This document shows, piece after piece, positions 8,427-16,109 of a stretch of DNA of 64,000 nt (within the stretch, counting starts at the first letter, position 1; each line of letters starts with the position of its first letter). The DNA comes from Roseovarius sp. M141. GTDB taxonomy: Bacteria; Pseudomonadota; Alphaproteobacteria; Rhodobacterales; Rhodobacteraceae. Where the stretch lies: contig NZ_VCNH01000008.1 in NCBI RefSeq assembly GCF_024355225.1, positions 1,550,001 to 1,614,000 on the forward strand. The letters run 5' to 3'. Position numbers and translations under genes: made by a program. Under the pieces are notes generated by a model. That model did no database searches, was not told the DNA's origin, and saw only the letters and a program-made list of their open reading frames with translations.

Positions 8427-9900
8427 GACGCGGCCATCGGTCAGGAACAGGCTGAAGGCCTCCTGTCGACTGAGGCCATAGCGGAATGCCTTGGCCAGAT
8501 CGCTTTTGCCCGGAATGCGCAGGAGTTGTTGCTCTGACCAAGCAAAGAAGGCCGTGACCTTTGGTTGGCTCAACTGTTGACGCGCGGCATGGCGGACACC
8601 AGCGGGTTGACCGTTAATGTCGCGCTCGATGTCGTAAAGCTTGCCGATCCGGTCGAGCGCCTCGCGGGCAATCTCGGATTTTGTCGAGGTCCAAAAATCA
8701 TGGAAGTCACGCCGCAGATGGGCCCAACAGGCTGCCTCTCGCAAACGCCGCCCACTATTGGATTCAGGCTCGTAAAGCTTGGCATAGCCCTTGTAGCCGT
8801 CCGCCTGCAGGATGCCGCGGGCATTGGCCAGATGGCTGAGGACGTGCTCTTCCTTCCAGTTCGGTGCGAACCGATAGACCGCACCGGGTGGCGCGGCACC
8901 CGCCCATGGGCGCTGATCGCGCACATAGGCCCAGATCCGGCCTTGCTTCACACCTTTGCCAAGCCCTTTGTCTTTCTTGGAGCGGTCCAACACCCGGATC
9001 GGCGTATCATCTGCGTGCAGCAAATCGCTGCCCATGATGTCAGCCTCAATGCGCTCGATCAGCGGCGACAGGGTCTTCATGGCGCGGCCACCCGGGGCTC
9101 CGCCCGTTCACACCTCAGACTGTCCACTGGACAGTCTGTCGCTTCGCGAACCGGTGTTCACCCAGCCGACCAGCGTGCTTTCGGGGATGTCTGCCCCCCA
9201 TGCGTTCGAAGATCTCGTGCTGGCGATATAACGGAAGGTGGTCGTCGAACTTCGAGACCAGCACATGCGCCAGCAGGTTCGGGCCTGCCATACTGCCCGG
9301 GATCGGACGGCTTGGCGCGGGTTCCTGCACGATCCGCTCGCAGCGGCGGCAGGACTTCTTGATCCGGGCGATCTGGATCACCTTCATCTGCGCGGCGATC
9401 ATGTCGAGGAGTTCGCTGACATCCTCCCCCACCACGCGAAGATCGCCGCCACAGTCAGGGCAGCAGGTGCCGGGGTCCAGTTCACGCCGCTCGCGTGGGG
9501 TCGTATCCGAGACCCGTGGTCGGCGGCGCAAAGCGGGTGCATCGGCAGCTTCCGGTGACGGTTCATCCTGCCCTTCGTCGATGGGCGCGTCATCGTTTTC
9601 CGCTACGGCGACCAACAGGTCTTCGAGCGCCAGTTCCAGCTGCTCGATTTCGCGCTCGACCTTTTCCGAGGACTTGCCAAAGGCCAGTTTCTGCAACTTG
9701 GCGATCCGCAGGCGCAACGCTTGAACCAGTTGATCATGGACACGCAATGTCGCCGACATCTTGGCGTTCTCTGCCTCGATCCGAGCATTTTCTACCTGCA
9801 AAGCCGCGATCATCGCCCTCAATTCAGCGGGATCATCCGCTGCCCGGCAGCGCATGCTTGCATGCGCGAGAGGGGGCAAATTTTCATCAGGTTTCGACAT
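8427..9900 (-). pseudogene. IS66 transposase TnpC, broken
   Basis: The N-terminal half (from ATG 9900: coiled coil, zinc-binding CCPDCGGDL and CRRCERIV, then LLAHVLVSKFDDHLPLYRQ) and the catalytic half (LLHADDTPIRVLD, LQADGYKGYAKL, CWAHLRRDF) are both recognisable but in different frames. Two lesions separate them. One is an extra G in a run at 9186-9191, which changes the frame after FERMG. The other is a 65-base insertion at 9094-9158 that contains a stop. The C-terminus is lost where the IS3-family element begins. This copy cannot make an active transposase. Confidence 0.85.
9089..9163. repeat. 65-bp insertion with perfect palindrome, flanked by CACCC
   Basis: Bases 9094-9158 interrupt the IS66 transposase and are bordered by CACCC on both sides (9089-9093 and 9159-9163), like a 5-bp target duplication. 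Inside is an 11-bp perfect inverted repeat with a one-base centre: CAGACTGTCCA at 9116-9126 and TGGACAGTCTG at 9128-9138. The ends show no clear terminal inverted repeats. Confidence 0.55.
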
Positions 9901-9962
9901 GCGCCTGACTACCAAAAATCAGGCTATGGCACCATATAAATAAAGCAAATCAGGTCGCAAAA

Positions 9963-10283
9963 TCACCCGACCCGCGCAGGCGGAGCGCCCCAATCGGGAC
10001 GCCGCCAGTCGATGCCTTCCCAGAGCATCGCGAGCTGTGCAGAGGTCAGCCGCACCGCCCCATCCTTGGCGCTCGGCCAAGGGAAACGTCCCCGCTCAAG
10101 CACCTTGTAATAGAGGCAAAACCCCTGACCGTCCCAGTAGAGCAGCCTCAGCCGGTCACCACGCCGTCCCCGGAACGCAAACACCGCCCCACTGGCGGGT
10201 TTCTGACGCAGCACATCTTGGGCAAGTGCCGCCAGCCCGGCGATCCCCTTTCGCATACCCGATCCACTATCAAAGCCGATCAC
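9963..10283 (-). pseudogene. IS66 accessory protein TnpB, 5'-truncated
   Basis: 106 codons matching the IS66 Orf2 family (MRKGIAGLAAL, FRGRRGDRLRLLYWDGQG, KVLERGRFPWP). The first 15 or so residues of a normal TnpB (up to the MRKG motif) are missing or replaced, and the frame starts with a GTG that overlaps the neighbouring gene's stop. It is part of the truncated IS66 copy and unlikely to be expressed meaningfully. Confidence 0.75.
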
Positions 10284-11716
10284 TGGTCAAGGTTAATTGC
10301 AGGCGGTGCCCAACTGCCGTCTAGCGCTGCTTTCTCTGGCCAGTACAGACGCATTACAATATAAATCGGGCCGTTCGGCGCAGGGAGCCAATTGGCCTTC
10401 GCCTTAGCATCCGTCGGTTCCTCATGCTGAATATTGAGCGTCAGAGATCCATCTTCATTTTTCTTCAAGTCAGGCAGCATGGGCGAATTGATCAAGTAGC
10501 GATTGATCGGGTTCTTGATCAACAGCTGGGTCTTTCCATCGTACATCGTTACTGACCAAAACGCGTTGACAGGAGGAAAGCCGTCGGCCGGAAAAGCCAG
10601 CGTATACTTGTGCTTGCTGCCGTCGAGTTCATTTCCAGCCGCGTCTATGCGGGTGAGGGGATAGAACGCCTCTGCCGAATCATTGCCATAGAGGCCGACA
10701 AGGGCCGCCGCTCCTCGAAGCAGGTAGTCGCCTTTCAACATCTTGCGATCACCGAAGAGGCCCTGCGATACTTGCCAACCATTTATCACTTGGCCGATGT
10801 CCGACTTCTTCGCCTGCACCTTTTCGGCACCGGCCAATGCGCCTTTGGTGATCGCGGCCTTCAGTTCATCCGACAGTGGAACCGAGGGGAACGGCTTGCC
10901 CGCTTCGATGCCGATCTTGGCAAATTTTTCGCGCAGTGGTTTCTCAACTTCTGCATCGCCGATCGCAGGTGCGAATTGTAGAATAAAGGACAGATAGCTA
11001 AACGGGTCGCTTTTCGCCATTTTTTCATCGAACTTGGGCCACGCCACCGCGGGGGCCGATGCTGGTGCCTCCGTGTTCATGTGCTCGGACAGGGTCGCAA
11101 CTGAATATTTGGACTGTATCGCACTGACGTTGGCCAGATCCGAGGGTCCGAATACCTGCGTTCTAAAGTTTGCAAAGGCAAATTCAGTGCCGGACTGGAT
11201 GATTTTCTCGATCCCGTCCGGCTTTTCACCGCTCCAGTTCGGTCCTGCAATCGCGTAGCAGCCGGCGCCGTTGCCGGTAGCGCGACTGCCGATGTAATCA
11301 AAATTGTATGTGTAGAGAGAGACAAGCTGGACGGAATAGTAGCGCGATTTCTCAATTTCAGGCACGCAAAGTACGATCGGTTCCGCGCGCAAATCCATCC
11401 AGACAAAGGAATACGCAGTGTCGCTGTTGGGCGTTACGATGGCCGTGTCGGCAGGCGAGGCAAGGCTCGCCTTATTGTCGATCTGATTGAACGGCGCCTT
11501 GTACTGGCTGCTCGATTCATCAACCGCGAATTGATAGAGTACGCTGTAATTCATCAGCATCGGCAGACTGTAGATCGCGGCCTCCTCGGCGATGGCGGCT
11601 GCTTCCTCCGTCGATAACTCAGACTGTGCAACTGCAGGACCAAGACCGCTAACAAGGCTGCCGACCGCGAGGCCCGCGCCGACTGCATAGGAATAGAACT
11701 TTCGAGTGTAACGCAT
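10280..11716 (-). CDS. DUF1254/DUF1214 domain-containing secreted protein
   Basis: 478-aa exported protein. The N-terminus is a Sec signal peptide (RKFYSYAVGAGLAVGSLVSG, then cleavage after AVAQ). DUF1254 follows (TPNSDTAYSFVWMDL) and then DUF1214 at the C-terminus (PPVNAFWSVTMYD, YLINSPMLPDL, WLPAP, MRLYWPEKAALDGSWAPP). ATG 11716 is preceded by GGAGAAG; the frame extends upstream to 11827 but that part is not signal-like. The function of the family is not established. It is followed by a second DUF1254-type gene's locus upstream (11855-12871), and its stop abuts the IS66 remnant. Confidence 0.88.
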   Translation of the reverse strand: MRYTRKFYSYAVGAGLAVGSLVSGLGPAVAQSELSTEEAAAIAEEAAIYSLPMLMNYSVLYQFAVDESSSQYKAPFNQIDNKASLASPADTAIVTPNSDTAYSFVWMDLRAEPIVLCVPEIEKSRYYSVQLVSLYTYNFDYIGSRATGNGAGCYAIAGPNWSGEKPDGIEKIIQSGTEFAFANFRTQVFGPSDLANVSAIQSKYSVATLSEHMNTEAPASAPAVAWPKFDEKMAKSDPFSYLSFILQFAPAIGDAEVEKPLREKFAKIGIEAGKPFPSVPLSDELKAAITKGALAGAEKVQAKKSDIGQVINGWQVSQGLFGDRKMLKGDYLLRGAAALVGLYGNDSAEAFYPLTRIDAAGNELDGSKHKYTLAFPADGFPPVNAFWSVTMYDGKTQLLIKNPINRYLINSPMLPDLKKNEDGSLTLNIQHEEPTDAKAKANWLPAPNGPIYIVMRLYWPEKAALDGSWAPPAINLDQ

Positions 11717-11854
11717 CTGATCTTCTCCAGCTTTTGAGCGCCGCAGCGCATATTCAAACCTAAGCGACGACTGGCCAACATGTTTTCCAACATTCCTCAG
11801 GCAAAGTGCCGTCTCCATCTGTCTCAAGCTTTCCCATGAGGGACAGTTCTGATC

Positions 11855-12871
11855 CTACTTTGCGGGGACCGCTTCAGGAAAACGCCAGTGACCGTCGAGC
11901 AGCACTTTTTTGGGCTGATACATGCGCACAAGATAATTCCAGCCTTCCGCGAGCTCAAAACTGTTCGGGCCTTCGCCGCCGAAGTTGATCGTGAACGACC
12001 CGTCGTCGTTGGGCTTGGCGGTGACGTTGTTGTAGGCGTAAATCCCACTTTTGTTCTTCGGCAAATATCCGTCTGCGGTGTAAAGCGTCACCGACCAGAA
12101 GGCATCCACCGGCACGTCCTTGGGTATGTTGAGGACATAATTCGTTTTGCCGTCGTTTTTCTCTACCAGACCCACGGAGTAAACTGCAGCTTCCGCCGGA
12201 TTGCCGCCCCAACCTGCCGCTGCTCCCAATGTCCAGTAAAGCTGATTCAGATCTTCCTTGATGCCAAAGTAACCGCGCGTGCTGGCTCTGGTCTGGGCAA
12301 TTTTCTGCAGCAACCCTCGTACGTCATCGAGGCTCTTCTGATCCCAGGTCGGAACATTGAACTCACCCTTGTGGGCCTGTTCCAGCTTGATTTTGTCCTG
12401 AAGCGCATGCGCGGTTTTCATGTCGTCGGCGTTGTTGGGATCGGCAAACGTTCGCACGATACAGAAGGCGTATCGCGTGCCGATCTCTTCCCTCGTGTAT
12501 TCAAAGTAGCCGGGGCCATACTGCGTCGGCTGAATCGAGTGTTGCTCGCTCAGGCATTCCAATGACTGGAACCGCTTGTCCGGCTCGGGCATGTAAATCG
12601 TTACCGGCGTCGTCAAATCGACGATCACAAAGGAGTAGAGCGTGTCGACGTTGGACCGGATCACGATCTGATCGTCTGCATTGACCATATTGCGGATATG
12701 CAGAAGCTTGCCGAACGCCCCTTTCTCAACATAGCCCGCCATGTTGGTGTCGCTTTGCGCATGAACGAAATTATCGATGTTGACCTTGACGGAGTCCTTA
12801 TCCTGAGCCGCCGCGCCGGAGACGGACGCAAGTGTGAGGGCCGCGCTGAAAAAGAGTGGGAGTGCACGCAT
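11855..12871 (-). CDS. DUF1254/DUF1214 domain-containing secreted protein (paralogue)
   Basis: 338-aa protein with a signal peptide (LPLFFSAALTLASVSGAAAQ) and a shorter form of the same architecture: IRSNVDTLYSFVIVDL for DUF1254, then DAFWSVTLYTADGYLP and WNYLVRMYQPKKVLLDGHWRFP for DUF1214. It lies 138 bases upstream of the other DUF1254 gene on the same strand, so the two may act together in the periplasm. An IS110 copy sits directly upstream and its transposase frame runs out of phase into the first 210 bases of this gene. The native promoter is therefore probably displaced. Confidence 0.85.
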   Translation of the reverse strand: MRALPLFFSAALTLASVSGAAAQDKDSVKVNIDNFVHAQSDTNMAGYVEKGAFGKLLHIRNMVNADDQIVIRSNVDTLYSFVIVDLTTPVTIYMPEPDKRFQSLECLSEQHSIQPTQYGPGYFEYTREEIGTRYAFCIVRTFADPNNADDMKTAHALQDKIKLEQAHKGEFNVPTWDQKSLDDVRGLLQKIAQTRASTRGYFGIKEDLNQLYWTLGAAAGWGGNPAEAAVYSVGLVEKNDGKTNYVLNIPKDVPVDAFWSVTLYTADGYLPKNKSGIYAYNNVTAKPNDDGSFTINFGGEGPNSFELAEGWNYLVRMYQPKKVLLDGHWRFPEAVPAK

Positions 12872-13929
12872 TGCGCAAGAGGTATTTTCAGAGCTGATCT
12901 TGGCGCGTCATCGGGTGCTGACATGTATCCGGCCTTGTATGCGGCGTCATACATGCCGCGGGCCCGTATGGTGTTCGCGAGCGCCACCCGCACCAGCATT
13001 GGTGGCTTGCGTGACAGCATCCCGCCCAGCCAAGTGCCTGGCTGGGCCGCAGCATGGGTGTGCCGTTTGATGATGACGCTGTTGGCACCGATGATCAGCA
13101 ACCGCCGTAAGGATCGCTCGCCCATCTTGGTCGTAGCCCCAAGCCGCTGTTTGCCACCGGTTGAATGCTGTCGCGGCACAAGACCCAGCCAGGCCGCAAA
13201 ATCGCGTGCCTTGCGGAATGTCTCGGGCGGCGGCGCAAGGGTCGCGATGGCCGTGGCGATCAGAGGACCGATGCCCGGAACCGTCATCAGACGCCGTGCC
13301 ACATCATTTTCCTTTGCCCGGTGGGTGATCTCGGCATCAAGCTTTCCGATCTCCGCGTCCAGATGGCACAGCGTCGCGATCAGCACCTTCAAGGTGGCCA
13401 TCGCATCGGTCGGCAAGCTGCTGTCCGGATCCTCAACAATCGCGACCAGCCGCTTGGCATTGGCCACTCCTTGCGGCACAATCTGCCCGAACTCTGTCAG
13501 ATGTCCGCGCAGGGCGTTGACCACCTGCGTGCGCTGCCGGATCAGAAGCTCTCGGCCCCGAAAGACCATCGCTGCCCCTTGGGTCTCTTCGCTCTTCACG
13601 GGCACAAAGCGCATCGTCGGGCGCTGCGCAGCTTCGCAAATGGCCTCGGCATCGGCGGCATCATTCTTCTGGCGTTTAACGAATGGCTTCACGTAGGCGG
13701 GTGGGATGAGCCGCACGTCGTGGCCAAGCTTGCCGATCTCTCGGCCCCAGAAATGAGCGCCGCCGCAAGCTTCCATTGCGACGACACACGGCGGCAGTTG
13801 ACCCAAGAACTCCAGCACCTGCGCTCGCCGCAACTTCTTACGCAGAACCGCTCGACCTGCGCCGTCGGCTCCATGCACCTGGAATACATTCTTCGCCAGA
13901 TCGAGCCCGACAGTGATAATCTCCGACAT
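12661..13929 (-). CDS. IS110 family transposase
   Basis: DEDD-type transposase. The N-terminal RuvC-like domain shows TVGLDLAKNVFQVHG, AMEACGGAHFW and RQKNDAADAEAI; the C-terminal Transposase_20 domain shows VPGIGPLIATAIA and FAAWLGLVPRQHSTGGK. The start at ATG 13929 (MSEIITVGLD) fits the family. After about residue 330 (LVRVALAN) the protein no longer resembles IS110, and the last 70 codons overlap the DUF1254 gene in another frame. The transposase 3' end therefore appears truncated or read through into the target. IS110 elements lack long terminal repeats, so exact element borders cannot be drawn. Confidence 0.85.
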   Translation of the reverse strand: MSEIITVGLDLAKNVFQVHGADGAGRAVLRKKLRRAQVLEFLGQLPPCVVAMEACGGAHFWGREIGKLGHDVRLIPPAYVKPFVKRQKNDAADAEAICEAAQRPTMRFVPVKSEETQGAAMVFRGRELLIRQRTQVVNALRGHLTEFGQIVPQGVANAKRLVAIVEDPDSSLPTDAMATLKVLIATLCHLDAEIGKLDAEITHRAKENDVARRLMTVPGIGPLIATAIATLAPPPETFRKARDFAAWLGLVPRQHSTGGKQRLGATTKMGERSLRRLLIIGANSVIIKRHTHAAAQPGTWLGGMLSRKPPMLVRVALANTIRARGMYDAAYKAGYMSAPDDAPRSALKIPLAQCVHSHSFSARPSHLRPSPARRLRIRTPSRSTSIISFMRKATPTWRAMLRKGRSASFCISAIWSMQTIRS

Positions 13930-14122
13930 GACCGTCCTCCTTTGTGGATCAGCGCAGACCCACCTTGGCACATTGATGCCGCCGGGGGGCGGTTACAGCA
14001 TCAAAGTCCACCCGCACGACAGGATTAAAAGCAGGCATTCCTGCAATGCACTAACATTTCCGATGATGTATTCTCCATCTTAGCCGTTTGAAACATTTGC
14101 GACTAGCTGCCATGTTGAGTGC
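13930..14122. other. Spacer between IS110 and imuA
   Basis: Contains the IS110 left end and whatever promoter imuA has. I looked on both strands for the alphaproteobacterial LexA box GTTC-N7-GTTC and did not find it. Confidence 0.5.
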
Positions 14123-14710
14123 ATGTCGTCTGATTTCTTCAACAGTTTTCCCTTGCGGAATGCGCGTGTTCACGAGACCAATGGTCCGAGCGCGTTTGGC
14201 TTCGCCGCTATTGCCGCCGCGCAGAGGGCCGGTGATCTCATGTGGGTGCGTGAGGCGTGGCGCGGGGATATATTGCACCCTGTCGGCCTTGCCTCCATCT
14301 TTGAACCCGAAAGGCTTCTGGCTGCACAAACGAGTCATCAGACCGACAGCCTCGCCGTAGCCGAAGAGGCGCTCAAGGATGGCGCGCTGGCGCTTGTCGT
14401 CATCGAGATCACGCGCCCCCTCAATCTGCGCGAAGGACGACGATTACAGCTTGCCGCCAAGGCGGGGAACACGGTTGGGCTATGCCTGATTCCCGAAGGC
14501 ATGGGCAGCAACGCAGCCGAAACCCGGTGGCGGGCCACCCCGGTGTTTGATGCTGAAAGTGAGGACTCGACTCTGATGCGATGGGAAATTATTAAGAACA
14601 AATCAGGAACAATCGGGGCTTGGGATGTTCGCTGGGATCGAGAAATGCGTCGTCTCCATGTGGTTTCCCCGCTTGGCCAGCGAGCGGGCTCTCAGGACGT
14701 GGCCGGTTGA
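14123..14710 (+). CDS. imuA: ImuA-like protein of the SOS mutasome
   Basis: 195-aa RecA/SulA-like protein, shorter than many ImuA proteins. Recognisable segments include HETNGPSAFGFAAIAAAQRAG, then GDLMWVREAW, LASIFEPERLLAAQ and DSLAVAEEAL. The C-terminal RWEIIKNKSGTIGAWDVRWD is typical of ImuA. ImuA works with ImuB and DnaE2 in error-prone translesion synthesis. It overlaps imuB by 86 bases, so the genes are tightly coupled. Unlike most imuA promoters in this group, no LexA box is visible upstream, probably because the IS110 copy lies 193 bases away. Confidence 0.85.
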   Translation: MSSDFFNSFPLRNARVHETNGPSAFGFAAIAAAQRAGDLMWVREAWRGDILHPVGLASIFEPERLLAAQTSHQTDSLAVAEEALKDGALALVVIEITRPLNLREGRRLQLAAKAGNTVGLCLIPEGMGSNAAETRWRATPVFDAESEDSTLMRWEIIKNKSGTIGAWDVRWDREMRRLHVVSPLGQRAGSQDVAG

Positions 14711-16109
14711 TGCGCCTTTTGCGCTGACGCTCAGGCAAAACAATACCGAGCAGGTTTATTGCCTCAACACACAGGCCGAACGGCAGCGGCTGCATCGCGG
14801 GATGAGCTTTGCGGATGCGCGTGCCTTTTGCCCCGATCTGGTAAGCCGCCCCGCGCGCCCCGATCTTGATGCGCGATTCCTTTCTGCGCTGCGCCGTTGG
14901 GCCACGCGCTATTGTCCTTGGGTTGGGCGCGATGGAACGGACGGGCTGGTGCTTGATGTTACCGGCTCCACGCATCTTTGGGGCAGTGAAGCAGATATGC
15001 TGGAAGACATGCGCACGCGCGCCGGGCGCGCAGGGCTGACGGTGCGGCTGGGTCTGGCAAACACACGCGGCGCGGCATGGGCGCTGGCGCATTACGGCGA
15101 TGGTGCCACCTTGGCGCAAGAGACGCATAAGGCGCTCGCACACCTGCCGGTGGCGGCGCTGCGGCTGGATGAGGCTATGAGCACAGCTTTGCAACGGCTG
15201 GGCCTGAGAACCATCGGCGATCTTTGCGCCACTGCCCGCGCGCCGCTTGCCCGGCGGTTTGGGCCGAAACTGATGCTGCGTCTCGATCATGCGCTGGGGC
15301 ACAGCCCGGAAACGGTCAACCCCGAAGCCGATCCGCCCCATTATGGCGTGCGCCTGACATTTCCCGAACCCATCGGCCTCATGGCGGATGTGATGGCGGC
15401 CACCTCCCGGCTGCTCGGCCCGCTATGCCACAAGCTAAAGACACATGAGGCAGGCGCGCGCGCGCTGACCCTGACACTGCGGCGCGTCGATCAGGGCAGC
15501 CAGCAGGTCGAATTGCGTCTTGCCGCGGCGATGCGCAATCCCCGGCGTATTTTGCCCCTGTTCGAGCGCGGCCTGAGTGAGGTGGATGCCGGCTTTGGCA
15601 TCGACCAGATGCGACTGGTGGCCGGGGTGGTCGAACCGCTACCGGTGCAACAGATCGGCGCAGTCTCGGCCAAATCGTCCAGCCCTGACCGGCTGAACGA
15701 TCTGATCACGCGTATTGGCACACGGATCGGGCTTGAGAACGTGCAGCGGTTCCTTCCCGCCGACAGTCACATCCCCGAGCGCAGCTTTATCATCGCGCCT
15801 GCGGCCTACAGCACAGCCCAAGGCGGTTGGTCCGTCGCGCGGCCACGTCCTTTACGCCTTTTCCCGCCCGAACCTATTGCAGGGACAGGTCCGCGCCCGC
15901 CCGAGCGTTTTCGCTGGCGGCGTATGGCGCTTGCGACTGCGCGCGCCACAGGGCCTGAGCGCATCGCGCCGGAATGGTGGCTCGACGACGAGGGCTGGCG
16001 CTCGGGCATGCGGGATTACTGGCATGTGGAAACACGGCAGGGCCGCCGCCTTTGGCTGTATTACACACCGCAAAACCCCGGCTGGTTCGTGCAGGGAGAA
16101 TTCGCATGA
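14625..16109 (+). CDS. imuB: ImuB, Y-family DNA polymerase homologue (catalytically inactive type)
   Basis: 494-aa Y-family polymerase relative that serves as the hub of the ImuA-ImuB-DnaE2 mutasome and binds the beta clamp. Visible are MWFPRLASERALR at the N-terminus, GLVLDVTGSTHLWGSE in the palm (one acidic residue of the usual pair is absent, as in known ImuB), a helix-hairpin-helix (LQRLGLRTIGDL), and the C-terminal tail RDYWHVETRQGRRLW. The start at 14625 gives the longest sensible protein; ATG 14658 is an alternative. Its stop overlaps the dnaE2 ATG (ATGA). Confidence 0.9.
   Translation: MFAGIEKCVVSMWFPRLASERALRTWPVDAPFALTLRQNNTEQVYCLNTQAERQRLHRGMSFADARAFCPDLVSRPARPDLDARFLSALRRWATRYCPWVGRDGTDGLVLDVTGSTHLWGSEADMLEDMRTRAGRAGLTVRLGLANTRGAAWALAHYGDGATLAQETHKALAHLPVAALRLDEAMSTALQRLGLRTIGDLCATARAPLARRFGPKLMLRLDHALGHSPETVNPEADPPHYGVRLTFPEPIGLMADVMAATSRLLGPLCHKLKTHEAGARALTLTLRRVDQGSQQVELRLAAAMRNPRRILPLFERGLSEVDAGFGIDQMRLVAGVVEPLPVQQIGAVSAKSSSPDRLNDLITRIGTRIGLENVQRFLPADSHIPERSFIIAPAAYSTAQGGWSVARPRPLRLFPPEPIAGTGPRPPERFRWRRMALATARATGPERIAPEWWLDDEGWRSGMRDYWHVETRQGRRLWLYYTPQNPGWFVQGEFA

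Larger units (their letters stand above)
8427..10283 (-). mobile_element. Truncated and decayed IS66-family element
   Basis: Carries parts of tnpB and tnpC on the minus strand. The tnpC end is cut at 8426 by the IS3-family element. The tnpB start is missing at 10283, directly against the stop of the DUF1254 gene. No tnpA and no IS66 terminal repeats are visible, so it is a remnant that cannot move by itself. Confidence 0.8.

Noticed and set aside
12661..12870. C-terminal 70 codons of the IS110 transposase as a genuine domain
   Set aside because: They overlap the signal-peptide end of the DUF1254 gene in another frame and do not resemble any IS110 C-terminus.
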